In this document: positions 12,101 to 22,647 of the stretch, piece after piece | How positions within the stretch are numbered: the stretch's first letter is position 1 | Layout of the letters: every line of letters starts with the position of its first letter | Assembly (NCBI GenBank): GCA_036872755.1 | Contig: JAVHNS010000012.1 | Location: 744,001-808,000 of the forward strand | Direction of reading: 5' to 3' | Length of the DNA stretch: 64,000 bases | Source: Orbilia blumenaviensis | Taxonomy: Eukaryota > Ascomycota > Orbiliomycetes > Orbiliales > Orbiliaceae | Translations under genes and position numbers: made by a program | Notes under the pieces: generated by a model | What the model saw: the letters and a program-made list of their open reading frames with translations, nothing else | Told to the model about the DNA's origin: nothing | Database searches by the model: none

Positions 12101-12831
12101 TCATTCCTCATTCTCTCTTCACCTTCACATGGCATTTTCAATCCATGGCCTTCTTAGCGCTTCTGGAGGGGAAGGAAGCAGTCTACAGCACTGGATGCAA
12201 AACTGCAGCGTGTAAGTTGAAGTATTTATCTCTTCCTCTTCTTCTTCTTTTCTTTTCTTTTAATCGGGCTACCGGCGACTGGGATATTTTATTCTTTTAC
12301 TTTTATTTAATGAGCACCACGATTGCACTCTCCACTACCCGAAGACTGGTCTCTCTACTGCTTACTTACTTACTTCTATATATATACGGCGGGTGGACTC
12401 TTGGGCATTGATATCTTGTTTTATTTGTTATCATGCATTGCTGGGCCCGGGCATCTCGTTTCGTTTCTTCTCTCTCTCTCTCTCTCTCCCTCTCTCTGCT
12501 GTGGATATATATAACTGATACCTTCCTCCTCTTGGATACCTGTAATAAAATAATGGAATAACTCTCCCCTTTTAGCTATTTTATCCTATTATGATTTATT
12601 GACTACCCGTGCTGACGTTGCTACGCCTCAAAACGGTTGAGCTCCGCTGCTGCTATAATGTTCCAATTGAATGGAGAAACGAAAAAAAAAAAAAAAAAAA
12701 AGGCGCTGCGTAAACATACGCAAGCGATCAAACGTAAACCAAGCTGTCAAGTCGTATACGGAAGTACATATACTACCTACTAACTACCTAGGCTAGGTAG
12801 GTAATACGCAAGCTAGTGGACAAGGCGGTAT

Positions 12832-12894
12832 AGTGGATAAATAAGGTCGGTAAACAAACCCGAACCGTCGAGGCCAACTGAGCTACGGCGCCCC
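12832..12894 (-). other. tRNA-like relic (A box and B box without an anticodon arm)
   Basis: Read on the minus strand, the segment begins GGCGCCGTAGCTCAGTTGG, exactly the acceptor/D-arm start of many eukaryotic tRNAs and a perfect pol III A box (TAGCTCAGTTGG). Only about 7 bases further on comes GGTTCGGGTTT, resembling a B box/T arm. There is no room for an anticodon stem, and no 3' acceptor partner follows, so it cannot be a working tRNA. It may be a decayed tRNA, a SINE fragment or a chance resemblance. Confidence 0.35.
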
Positions 12895-14102
12895 AAAAAT
12901 CAAGTTAATGAAGGTTATTGGCCTCGTAAACCAGCCTCGACGAAGCAGAACGCGAGGTTACATAATAACTATCCGCTAAGGCGGGTTCAAAACTGAACAG
13001 GTTGCTGAGCATGAGCCAGGCTTAGTCTCGTGGTACCAGGCTCATGTTGGCTAGGCTGATCTCAAGCTTCTAGTAGCAACGTTTATAAAGACAATATTAA
13101 TAAGCAAGTTAAGTAGAATACTCATTTTTAAATAGAAATTATATCTATCTATCTATCTATGTTTCTATTATTCTGCGTTTATATTGCATTATATCGAATT
13201 CGATCGAGGCATCGTGCATTCATCTGATTTGAGGCGCGTTCCCGCCATCGGTGCATCGATATTATATTATGTTATATTATATAATTCTGTTCTAGACTAT
13301 TCTATTCGGAGGAGCTCTCCTTCCGCACTATATACTTATATATACAGAGATAGATAGATCTGGGTTTTGTCCCGCTAGCAGATATAAACGTTCATCCGCA
13401 TAGCATAGGATCTAATATATATATATATATATATAGGATTGCATATCCGCATATACAAGTACCTAGGTATCTATGTAGTTATATCTGCATATTTGTATAT
13501 ACTACGATAGCTAGAGGGGCTAGGACAGGCTATATAGGTAATGGGTACATACATATGTACCACGTAGGGTGTGTATATGACCACCTGGGTAAGGGCCGTA
13601 ACCTAGGTCGGTGGTACACACCTAATGCTAACTAGCCTACTTCTCTTTAAAGTACCTATTTACTGCTACGTAAACGTACTACCTAGGTATCTAGGCACCG
13701 GCTAGCCTACGAGACTAGCACTGGTCTAGTGCTGCAGTTATAGATAGTGGCTAATAGTAGATCCGGTAATATATATAGAGCTATAGAGGACCGGTAACTA
13801 GTTAGTGGCTATAATATACCGCATGCACACGTGGGGACGGCCAGTTTAAACTTAAATCTCAATCGAAACATCAAATCCAGATCCAGATCCAGATCCAATT
13901 TTAGCTCCAGGTGTACAGATATCGATCTATTTGCGTATACACACCGATGGATAAATGGATATAACTATCAGATAGATAGATAGACGGATACATATAGGTA
14001 GTTAGTTACAGTCTCGTGTCATTGGACGTGTACGTGTGTGCGTGTGTGGGATATATTAACCAAAGCGAGGCTCCCCGTTTCAGCGTTCTGCTTTGGTATT
14101 GG

Positions 14103-14200
14103 CCCTTCTTCTTCTTCTTCTTCTTCCTCTTCCTCTCCTTCTTCCTCTTCTTCTCACGTCGTTTCTCCTGAACTCGAACTCGAACTCGAACTCGGACTCG
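14103..14200. repeat. CTT-rich and (GAACTC)n microsatellites
   Basis: Imperfect CTT/CCT trinucleotides (about 14103-14157) are followed by a GAACTC hexamer array (14170-14200) with one variant unit (GGACTC). They lie in the leader of the CCCH/Smr gene and could affect transcript structure, but nothing shows a function. Confidence 0.7.
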
Positions 14201-14796
14201 AAACCTTCAACTCAATTATCAGCTCCGAATCGGAAAGCCTCATCCTATCCCTATCACTATCCTACCCTATTCCTATCCCTATCCTTCCTCCGGGCATAAT
14301 CATCATCATCATTATTATCGTCGTCACCTTCGAACTTCAAGCTTCAGCTTCCAGCTTCCAGCTTTCGACATTGCTACTATCACCAGCTTGACGTGCTTGG
14401 GGGGGTCCTAGTTCCCTGGCCTGCCAAGCTGCCACCCGTCCGGGCAAAGCTGACAACCTCTCCAACAACCTCTCTCCCTTCTCTCCATCCCTCTCTTGAT
14501 CTATCTCAATTTCCCCCGGCCGCACCATCCCCCCCTCCCTCTTGAACCTCCAAGGGTGAGACACCGTGCCGAACCTCTTCCTCCTGAGCCTCATAAAAGC
14601 AAAAAAAATAAAAAAAAAATAAAAAAATAAGGACAGGGAAAGCAACAGGTCCACTAAAAAAAAGAGACCGAGACAGAAAGAAGGAGAGCTGCTAGCTAAA
14701 GGGAAAGAGAGACAGAGAGATAGAGAGACAGAGACAGAGAGAGAGTGTGTGTTCGAGGATCGAGGAAGAGAGGAGGGACGCCAGCCGTAGCCCACG

Positions 14797-17600
14797 ATGG
14801 TCCTCCCCGACGACGTCTTCGACGAGTGCATCGCCATTCTACAGAACGCCTCGCTCCTTGAAGAAGAGCAGACCGAACAGATCGAGGACCTCATCAAATC
14901 CAGGACCGGTCTCACCGGCCAAGCCCTTGAGGCCCAGACCCTCGACGTCCTCTGGCGTCACCGAGCCCAGGTCTCACCGACTTCCTCCCCCCCTCCTCCG
15001 CGAGCTACAATCATCCGTCGCTCCTCCCCGGCTCCCTGGCAGATAATCCCCGGTCGCACCGGAACTCCCGTCGGAACCCCACCGCCCGGCTTCGCATCCA
15101 TTGCTGCGTCCACCCTTCTCAACCATCACCACGGAGGCGTCAACAACACGAGCAGCCCCTTCCCCAGTCCGCGTCCGTCTCCTCTCCTCGCCTACTCCTC
15201 CCCTCGCATCCCCCACTCGCCATCCTTGAACGCGTACGAATATGCCACCGACGTCAGCACGCCTGACATCTACGGTGACTACGGTTCCGAAAATGTCGCC
15301 TGGCTCGTCGCCGATGACAATCCTACGAACTACCTCTCCTCCCGTGGAGGCCTTATGCAGCAGGACAATCTGACCCCGCATGATATGCTGCGCAGTGTCC
15401 TCGGCGAGGGCCGAACCGACGAGGAGATATCGGCCGCCTTGGAAACCTGCGGTTACGATCTCTCTGCCACTCTATCCATGCTCATGGACCAAGAGGGGAT
15501 CTTGAACGGTGGAAACGGTATCAATATTGATGTGATGAGAACACCAGAGGGGAAATACAGTCATATCACCGGCGAAGGTATGACAATTGCTACGGGAAAA
15601 AACACGGCTCTGACCCCGGGAGGCGGAGAATATGGGAGAAGTCCTGGACGACCCACGACGCCTAAGGTCGGGGTCGTATGTCGGTTTTTCCTGTCAACCG
15701 GTAGCTGCCTGAGGGCTGACTGCAGGTTCAGTCACGACACTTCGTCGACTATATGCAAGTATGTTACCATCTATCTCTCTCTACCAGTCTACCCATTTTT
15801 AATATCCTTCCCTTTCCTTTCTGTCGTATTATCGGAGACTGGTATTTTATGATGACATATGCAGGCTAACAAAATGGAAATAGATATTGGGTGATGGGCT
15901 CCTGCTTGGCCGGAGACACCTGCATCTTTTCCCACGACCCGACCCAGTCAGCCAGCAAGCTCATGGACCAACAACGAGCTGCGACGTCCACCCCGCCATT
16001 GCTCCAATTCCAAGACACCACTGCCTTCCCAGCTCTCGGCGGCGACCTCAGCTCCTCTCCGTATAACGGTAGCAGCAGGTCTGGTGATCTATCCACCAAC
16101 CCAACTCTTTCCCCGCCGCCGGGTTTCCGAGCTCTCAACATATCGCGTCCGAATTCGCGAGCTCAAAACCGTGCTCCGAGCCCCATGATCCCGTCCGTTG
16201 ACGACACAGACGCCTTCCCGTCCCTCGGAAGCTTCAAAACTGGCAAGAAGCACCAAAACAGACGTAATAACCGCAGCAATCTGACGGAAGGCATCACGGG
16301 TGGTTCTCAGGGAGGGACGAACATCCCCACCGGACCTGCCAGCTTGGCGGATGTGGTTCGCATGTCACCCTCGCCTGGTCCGTACAACCGTAACAACCGG
16401 TTCAACAACCACATTCAAAACTCGCCACCGCCGTCATTCTCCGTTCCAGGAAAACATCGGAATAACCATCGCAACAACGCTGGTGGCGGTGGTGGTGGCA
16501 GCGGAAACGGAGGGGGTCCGCCGGGCGCGAACTTCCCATTGTCAGCCGCTGCAGCTGCGATCCCACCGCCGCAACAAATCCCATGGTTGGATACTGGCAA
16601 CGCTATGAACAAAACGTACTTAAAACACAGGCAGACGGCTATCAAGCACGGTCAACTACGGAATAAGTACCTTAGTGCGGCAGCGGCAGCGTGGGCTCGG
16701 AACGACGCCAAGGCCGCGAAGAGCCTGAGCAACAAGGGACAGCAGGAACAAGCTGAGATGCGTAAAGCGCACAGAGAAGCTGCTGCGGCTATCTACGAAC
16801 AACGGCAGCGGGCGTTAAGAAACGGAGCGGCCACTCCGGCTGCTGCCGCTGCTAATGGCGGTGTTGTTGAGTTGTTCGTCGATTTGCATGGTATGTTTGA
16901 CTCTCAAGTATTTTTATTATCGTGGAAGTATTATTAAAACAAACTAACAAACGATACCCATGCAGGCCTCCACCCCGAAGAAGCAGTTGAATACCTCGAA
17001 CGGATCCTTCTGGAAAACCAAAAATCATCCCAACCGCTCTACGCGATCACTGGAACAGGCCACCATTCTAAAAACGGCAAGGATAAAGTACAACGATCTG
17101 TGCGTGCGTTTTTGGATGAGTGGAAGTATGTATACCGTGAGTTTTCGGCACAGGGGGATCGTGGTGGGATGGGGGGCATATTGGGGATTGATCCGGGGAG
17201 TTTTGATAAGAGTTATGTCAAGGGGGATGGGGGTGGAAGTGGTGGGGAGAATGGAGGTGGTAATGGTAATAGTAATGGTGGTGGGGTGGGTAGGGTGGCA
17301 CATCATGAGCATAGCAATGGGAAGAATTTGGGGGAAGGAGGAGATGCGGGGTTTGGAGCTGAAGATGGGGATGGGAGTGAGATTGTTGTTATGGTGCCGG
17401 TGAAGATTAAGGAGGGGAAGAAGAAGAAGGGGGGGAATGGGAATAAGGGAGAAGAGAACGGTGGTTCAAAACCTGAGGCTGAAGGGGAGGAGGAGGGGGG
17501 CGATGGTGTGGTTGTTCAAGATAAAGGGAGTGGTAATGCTAATAACCTCGGAGAGGTTCTAGCTACGGCGGCTGTTGCTACTGCTGCTGTAGGTGAGTAG
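14797..17600 (+). CDS. CCCH zinc-finger and Smr-domain protein
   Basis: Exons 14797-15758, 15884-16890 and 16966-17600 give 867 aa. The N-terminus (MVLPDDVFDECIAILQ...) is helical. Residues about 195-235 (MLRSVLGEGRTDEEISAALE...) look like a small UBA/CUE-type helical segment. Two CCCH fingers follow: C-x8-C-x4-C-x3-H (CRFFLSTGSC...CRFSH) and C-x7-C-x5-C-x3-H (CKYWVMGSC...CIFSH); the first intron falls between them. A disordered Asn/Gly/Pro region precedes an Smr domain from about 650 (VDLHGLHPEEAVEYL, then TGTGHHS). Smr domains are nucleases acting on mRNA in ribosome-associated quality control or decay, so an RNA-binding endonuclease role in the cytoplasm is likely, by family. The C-terminal tail is Gly/Asn and Lys-rich low complexity. 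Splice joins restore the conserved finger and the DLHG motif. Confidence 0.87.
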
Positions 17601-17990
17601 AGTATAGGACCTTTTGGGTACCTTGACGTAGTGAGTATATATATATATCTACGCTGTTTTAGCTTGTTTAGAATAGAGTTCTAAAATATAAACCCGGGCA
17701 TTTTTTTCTTCTCTCACTTCTCTCTTTACACCTGCGCGTGCCTTCTATTAAAAGCTTTTGTCTGTACTAGCTAGCTAGGTTTGCTTGAAGGGAAGGAAAG
17801 GCGATGGATAATAAACTTTTGTCTATGAAACCGTGAGCGGAAGGAACTAGTTACAGATCGCGGGTTGGTTATATCTGGTTGAGAATACAACAGCAGTGGT
17901 GGTAGTAATGATATATATAGTATACAGGAGTAAAACCGGCCGTAACATAAGCAAGTAAGTAAGAAGATAGTAGACAAAAAAAAAAGAAAA
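17601..17990. other. Convergent 3' region between CCCH/Smr and PWP1 genes
   Basis: The 390 bases separate two stop codons facing each other. They hold a TATATATA run near 17637-17648, a CTAGCTAGCTAGG palindrome near 17768 and a short A run near 17977. Both 3' UTRs must lie here and may overlap. No gene. Confidence 0.55.
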
Positions 17991-20085
17991 CTATTCTTCC
18001 TCACTCATGCTTTCCCAGCCATCCGGCCTCTCCTTCCCATCACCTTCTTCCCCACCCCCTTCACCGTCCTCGCTCTCACTCTCACTCTCGCTATCATCAA
18101 CCCCGACGACCCTCTCCTCCTTCTCATCAACCCCGGCACCACCGGGCACTCTGCCCGCAAAAATCCTCCTAACGGCAGCATTGGTACTAGTATCCCACAC
18201 CTTAACCACACCTTCACTCCCCGCCACCGCCAATCTGAACCCAACCGCCTTATCCGGTGCAAATCCCACACTGAATATCTTGCCCAGGTCAAAATCTCTG
18301 GTGGTGACCATGCTAGGTTTATTCCCCTCCACGTTCCATATCTTTACGTTCTTATCCGTCGAGGCGGTGGCTATAAACCCGGGAATGATAGGGTTCACAT
18401 CAAACGACGTCAAACTCGACGCATGAGCTTGAAGCGTCCAAACAGGTTTCGTAAGCGATAACGAAGAAGGAACAGTTCTAGCATCGTGTAGATGAAGATT
18501 TCCGGCATCGGTTGAGATGTAAAAATAGTTGGGATCGTGAGGATCCCATTTTATACCTTCAACATCAGATTCGACGCCCCATCTTCCGGATACGGTGTCC
18601 CGCTGTCTCATATCCACCGCTGCGGCGGTGCGGTCCCAGGAGCCGGATAGGAGGATTGTGGTGCTGGTTGGGTGCCATGATAAGGAGGAGACTTTGTCGG
18701 TGTGGTGGGTGTAGGAGTGGGCGGCGGTGCAGGTTGTTAAATCCCAGAGTTTTATGGTTGTGTCGGCTGATCCTGAGGCGAGGAGGTTGCGGTGGGTGCG
18801 GTTTGAGGAGAGGGAGAGGATTGAGTCTGTGTGGTGGGTTGGGGTTGGTTGTTTGGATTTTTTGGATTTCTTTTTGGATTTCTTTTTCGTGGATGATGAG
18901 GTGGATGTGGATGAGGAAGGGGGTGCGCCGAGGATTGCGTCTGGGAATAAGGAGTCTACGGTGTCTAGGTTCCAGATTTCGATCTCTGGGTCTGTGGTCC
19001 CCACTGCTGCGAAGTTTCCCTTTTTGGTCGGTGATGGTGTGGTTTTGACGGGGAGGTCTAGCCATTCTATGCATAGTGGGATGGCGGGGAGCATTAGATC
19101 GTGGTGGACGTATAGGTTGTCGGAGTCGTCTTCGTAGACGTAGACTTCGAGGTGGGCGAGGTCGTCTTCGAAGCGGCCGGCGAGGAGGAGGTTGTCTGTT
19201 GGTAGGATTTGGAGCTCTTCGCGCTCGTCGTCATCTTGGTTCTGTGTGTGACCCCAAAATAAAATAAGATTGTTAGTATGGGTATCCTATTATTTGATTG
19301 ACTTGGGGGTATTGAGGCGGGACTAACGTCTGGAATGGTGATATATGGATCTTCGGAGTTGTTCTCGTGGTAGGCTAGGGATTTGATGTTGCCGAACATG
19401 CCCATTGCTGTGGATTGTAACAACGTAAAATGGTTAGCGACTGAGTACTAGCAATTGATGTCGATTGCTTGAATAATATGAAGCTCTTTGATTGAATGGT
19501 GGATAGATAGATAGCGCAATTATGTAACGTACTTTGAGGGTCATCGTCTCCTGCAACGTCGTCGTCGTAGGCGTCCAGGTTGTACTCCTTCAGGTCGTCA
19601 TCTGCGCTGTGTTTTAGATATGTAGCTGGTTAGCATCATTCCCAATGGTTGTAGAAAGTGTAAGAAGCATAGAAACTCCAATTGAAGACCGAAAAAAAGA
19701 GAAAGGCATACGCTTCATCATCATCGCTGTCGTCCTTTTTACTCTTCTTGCTCTTCTTCTTCTCCTTCTTCGTCTCCTTGTCCTTCGTCGAGGCGTCCTC
19801 ATCTATATCCATCTCCAACGATACACCCCCATCTTGTGCAGCAGCTCCGGTTTCCTTCTCGCCGTCAGAGTCGTCGGAGTCGCCATCGTCGTCCTTGCTT
19901 TTGCTGGTATTGTTATTATTGCTGTCAGACTCAGCTGCCTTGGCGTCTTCAAGCTCTTCTTCGGCATCGTCGAGCTTCAGCTTAGCGATCTCAGCGATTC
20001 GTGAGAATTCATCCTCGTCGAGGGTCTTTCGATCTGGGAACTCGGCCGCGAAACCGCGCGGAACCCAGGCTGTCGATGTGATCAT
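17991..20085 (-). CDS. pwp1: Periodic tryptophan protein 1 (WD40, ribosome biogenesis)
   Basis: Minus-strand exons 20085-19712, 19606-19533, 19407-19328 and 19241-17991 give 592 aa. The start MITSTAWVPRGFAAEFP is the characteristic PWP1 beginning ('WVPRG'), followed by a long Asp/Glu/Ser/Lys-rich acidic region. Next comes MGMFGNIKSLAYHENNSEDPYIT-(I), then LHVEVY-like and VHHDLMLPAIPLCIEWLD. The WD repeats then follow (HTDSILSLSSNRTHRNLLASGSADTTIKLWDL is split in several repeat units; VKIWNVEG; VKVWDTST). PWP1/Pwp1 is a nucleolar protein needed for maturation of the large ribosomal subunit rRNA. The C-terminus is again acidic (GEGGGEEGDGKERPDGWESM). A Lys/Ser-rich insert (KKKSKKKSKKSK) interrupts an early propeller blade. 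Identification is firm; small exons 2 and 3 were placed by phase and motif. Confidence 0.9.
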
Positions 20086-21933
20086 CCCTTTCGCTGTTCT
20101 CCCTTCTTTTGCCTTTTTTTTTTTCGGTTTGGGTGACGATGGTGATCTTCCTGTCTCGTTGGTAATAGTAGAGTTATAAACTTTTTTTTTTGTTGTTTGT
20201 TGGAAGTTTTTTTTTGAGAGGCTCGAATTATTTTGCGACAGACATCTTTTTTTTTTTTTTTTTTTTTTTTTGGCGAAAAAGTCTTGGCGTTCGAGTTTAT
20301 CGATAAAAAGGACCAAAGTCTTTTTTTCTTCTCTTCTTCTTCCTCTCCTTCGCGTTCACAACCAACCAACATCACCAATACCATCACCATCACCATCACC
20401 ACCGTCCAACAGCATCACAGCATCAGAGCCAATTATCGCAGTCACATTAGCTATCAACAAGGTAAGCATTCATCTCGTCCCCGTACCTACCACACACACA
20501 AACAAAAGAAAGCAAAGAAAATCCAATGATGAGCGAAATTCAAACAATTTCACAATTGAATACGGAAGAGCCGTATGAATGGTCCTTTCTCCCTTTTTTT
20601 CTTTCCAATATATTTGGGAGTTGGGGGGGAGGGGGGGCCGATAATGTTTAATTGAAATATCAAGAGTCTGAGTCTTAAAATTTGTTTTATTTTTTTTATA
20701 TTGTTTTTTTATATTATTTTTTTGTGGAATGTCGTTTGTTATAACGGTTTTGGAGGACTTTTCGGGGCTAACTTTGTGTGATGTGTGGGGTGAAAGACTC
20801 TCTTTTGTTTTAGGTGAATACGCGGACGTGAGGGTGGGGTTTGAATTGTACTTTTTGGTCTTTGGAAATTGGTTTTGATATCATTTTTTTAAAATATTGT
20901 TTTTATGGATAGCATATACAAGAATATGAATGAACAAGATTCCCTATTGAAACTTAAGAAGTAGTAATTATAAAGTTGCAGTAATTACAACCAGAGTTGA
21001 TCTCGTTAAAATTAAACGCCGTCCCCGCTGGTTACTGTCTGTGCATGTGATTGGTCCTCGCGCATAACCATTAATGTACGGAGTTTTGTAGTTGGGTATA
21101 TATATATGCATTCGTCGTGCAGGTATCAATATTACCGATTTGCCATTTAATTTCCGTAGGTCTAGATCTCGATCTATCTCCGTTAATGTCACTGTTCCAT
21201 AGGTTATATATCAATATCAGGATCGACCCTAAACAAGATGCCGAGAATGCGCGATCAATTGGGAGTTCCGGTGACATATGTACTGTAATGTAATATAATG
21301 TAATGGGATATCCTTGCATACTGAGGAATTTAAATGAACCGTGGGGTTTTGCAAGGTAGCATAGGGATTGTATTTATGATGCCTTGATATCGTTACAGTG
21401 ATATATATGTCGATATAGCAATGGTAAAACGTTTAAATAGTAGTAATCATAAATTCTTTAGAACAATAAGAGCTTAATAATACAAACAAAGAAGCGGACC
21501 GCTACCCGAACTAGCTAGACGGAAAGTGTATGCTTTGAAAAGAAGAGCAAAGATAGATGTAAAAAGGGAAAAAAATGAAAAGCGAGAGTAAAAACAAGAC
21601 AGTGCAAGGAACTCCGCCGAAGCATGTAACAAGGCCTACCTGAGAGCCTCTGCTTGGTGAGCGAGTATAATACAATATAATGGCAGTGATCGTGTAGTAT
21701 CGATCGAGGACTTTTCTTTGCTCAGATTCCATGTGAATTCCTTGTGAACCTGTGAGCGTGGATATATTGAATAATTGGGTGCCGGATGTCAGTCCGCAGT
21801 ATTTGGGGGATTTCGTAGAAGTAACGTAAGAGGAAAGGGATTGTTATATCGTAAAGACTGAAGGGAAAAAAAGGAAAAGGAAATGAGAAGAAGGAAAACA
21901 GTGAGAGCGCAAAGAAAACGAGAGGAAAATGCC
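20086..21933. other. Intergenic region with poly-T tract; PWP1 promoter side
   Basis: Immediately upstream of PWP1 (minus strand) are T/A-rich runs, including 25 T at 20247-20271, and a purine/pyrimidine-skewed leader to about 20410. A CACCAT array is at 20377-20402. From 20580 to 21900 the DNA is AT-rich with only short open frames that look like chance. I see no gene. Confidence 0.5.
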
Positions 21934-22647
21934 TTATATGGCAAGGAGTAGACCTAGAGCACCTAATACTGCCGCACTACCCATCCTTAGCCCCGGAGCC
22001 CCGGAACTCGCCTCGGAGCTGAACGTAGGCTCTGGCAGCGAAGATGTAGTAGTAGCTCCTGTGGTATTATAGCTCTTACCCGTCGCAGTAGGACCTGCGG
22101 ACGAGGTAGTAGTGGATTGAACACAAGATTCGCATTGGATGCCCTCACCGACATCTTCCCAATCATCAGCGCAGAAATAACTGCTGCTGGATGAATCGAG
22201 ACAAAGACGGGTGCAGCATAGATCCGGAACTTCAGGGCAGTCAATACGGAACATGCGCACGTCACAAGTGGGACGCGGGGTAATGGATGTTGTTGTCTTC
22301 GATTTTACCACCGATGACGTTGACTTCTTAGAGACAAGAGTGGTTGTTACTGCCGAAGTGTGGACTTTCTTTGTTGAAGTTTCTGCATCATAGGTCTTGG
22401 TGGATACTACTACAGAGTGGGGTTTTGTCGACTTGTGGACTTCTAGGCTGGTTGTCGGTTCGACGTCAACCTCGCGGGCACAAGCGGTGATGGCAAAAAT
22501 GCTAAAAACGTTTAGGAAATAGATATCACGTTAGTCGACCGTAAAGTATATAGCGTAGATTCGAACCATCATGCGGTTTTAAGGCCAAGACGGGGGCAAA
22601 GTTTTTAGTGCATACCCAAAAAGAATAGCTGTGAAGTATGTCTTCAT
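21934..22647 (-). CDS. Small secreted GPI-anchored Cys-containing protein
   Basis: Exon 1 is only 32 nt (22647-22616) and exon 2 is 22501-21934; joined they give 199 aa. The start MKTYFTAILFGIFAITACA is a signal peptide divided by the intron. A Ser/Thr/Val/Lys-rich stretch follows, then a core with about eight cysteines (PTCDV, DCPEVPDLCCTRLC, YFCADDW, QCESC). A Ser/Thr stalk leads to the C-terminal hydrophobic tail GSAAVLGALGLLLAI, preceded by small residues SSGAPG, the pattern of a GPI-attachment signal. It is likely linked to the plasma membrane or wall. No known domain was recognised. The spacing recalls small disulphide modules of fungal surface proteins. Confidence 0.72.

Larger units (their letters stand above)
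12101..14796. other. Gene-free, repeat-rich region and long CCCH/Smr leader
   Basis: No gene was recognised in 2.7 kb. Contents in order: pyrimidine-rich DNA and a TC run (12470-12500); possible polyadenylation signal AATAAA near 12543; poly-A 12682-12701; TACCTAGGTA-type clusters at 12772-12804, 13459-13470 and 13679-13695; a tRNA-like relic at about 12832-12894; an ATCT run near 13142; an AT run near 13415-13435; (AGATCC)n at 13874-13896; CTT and CTCGAA arrays at 14103-14200; and a purine-rich GA leader (14700-14745) in front of the ATG at 14797. Confidence 0.6.
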
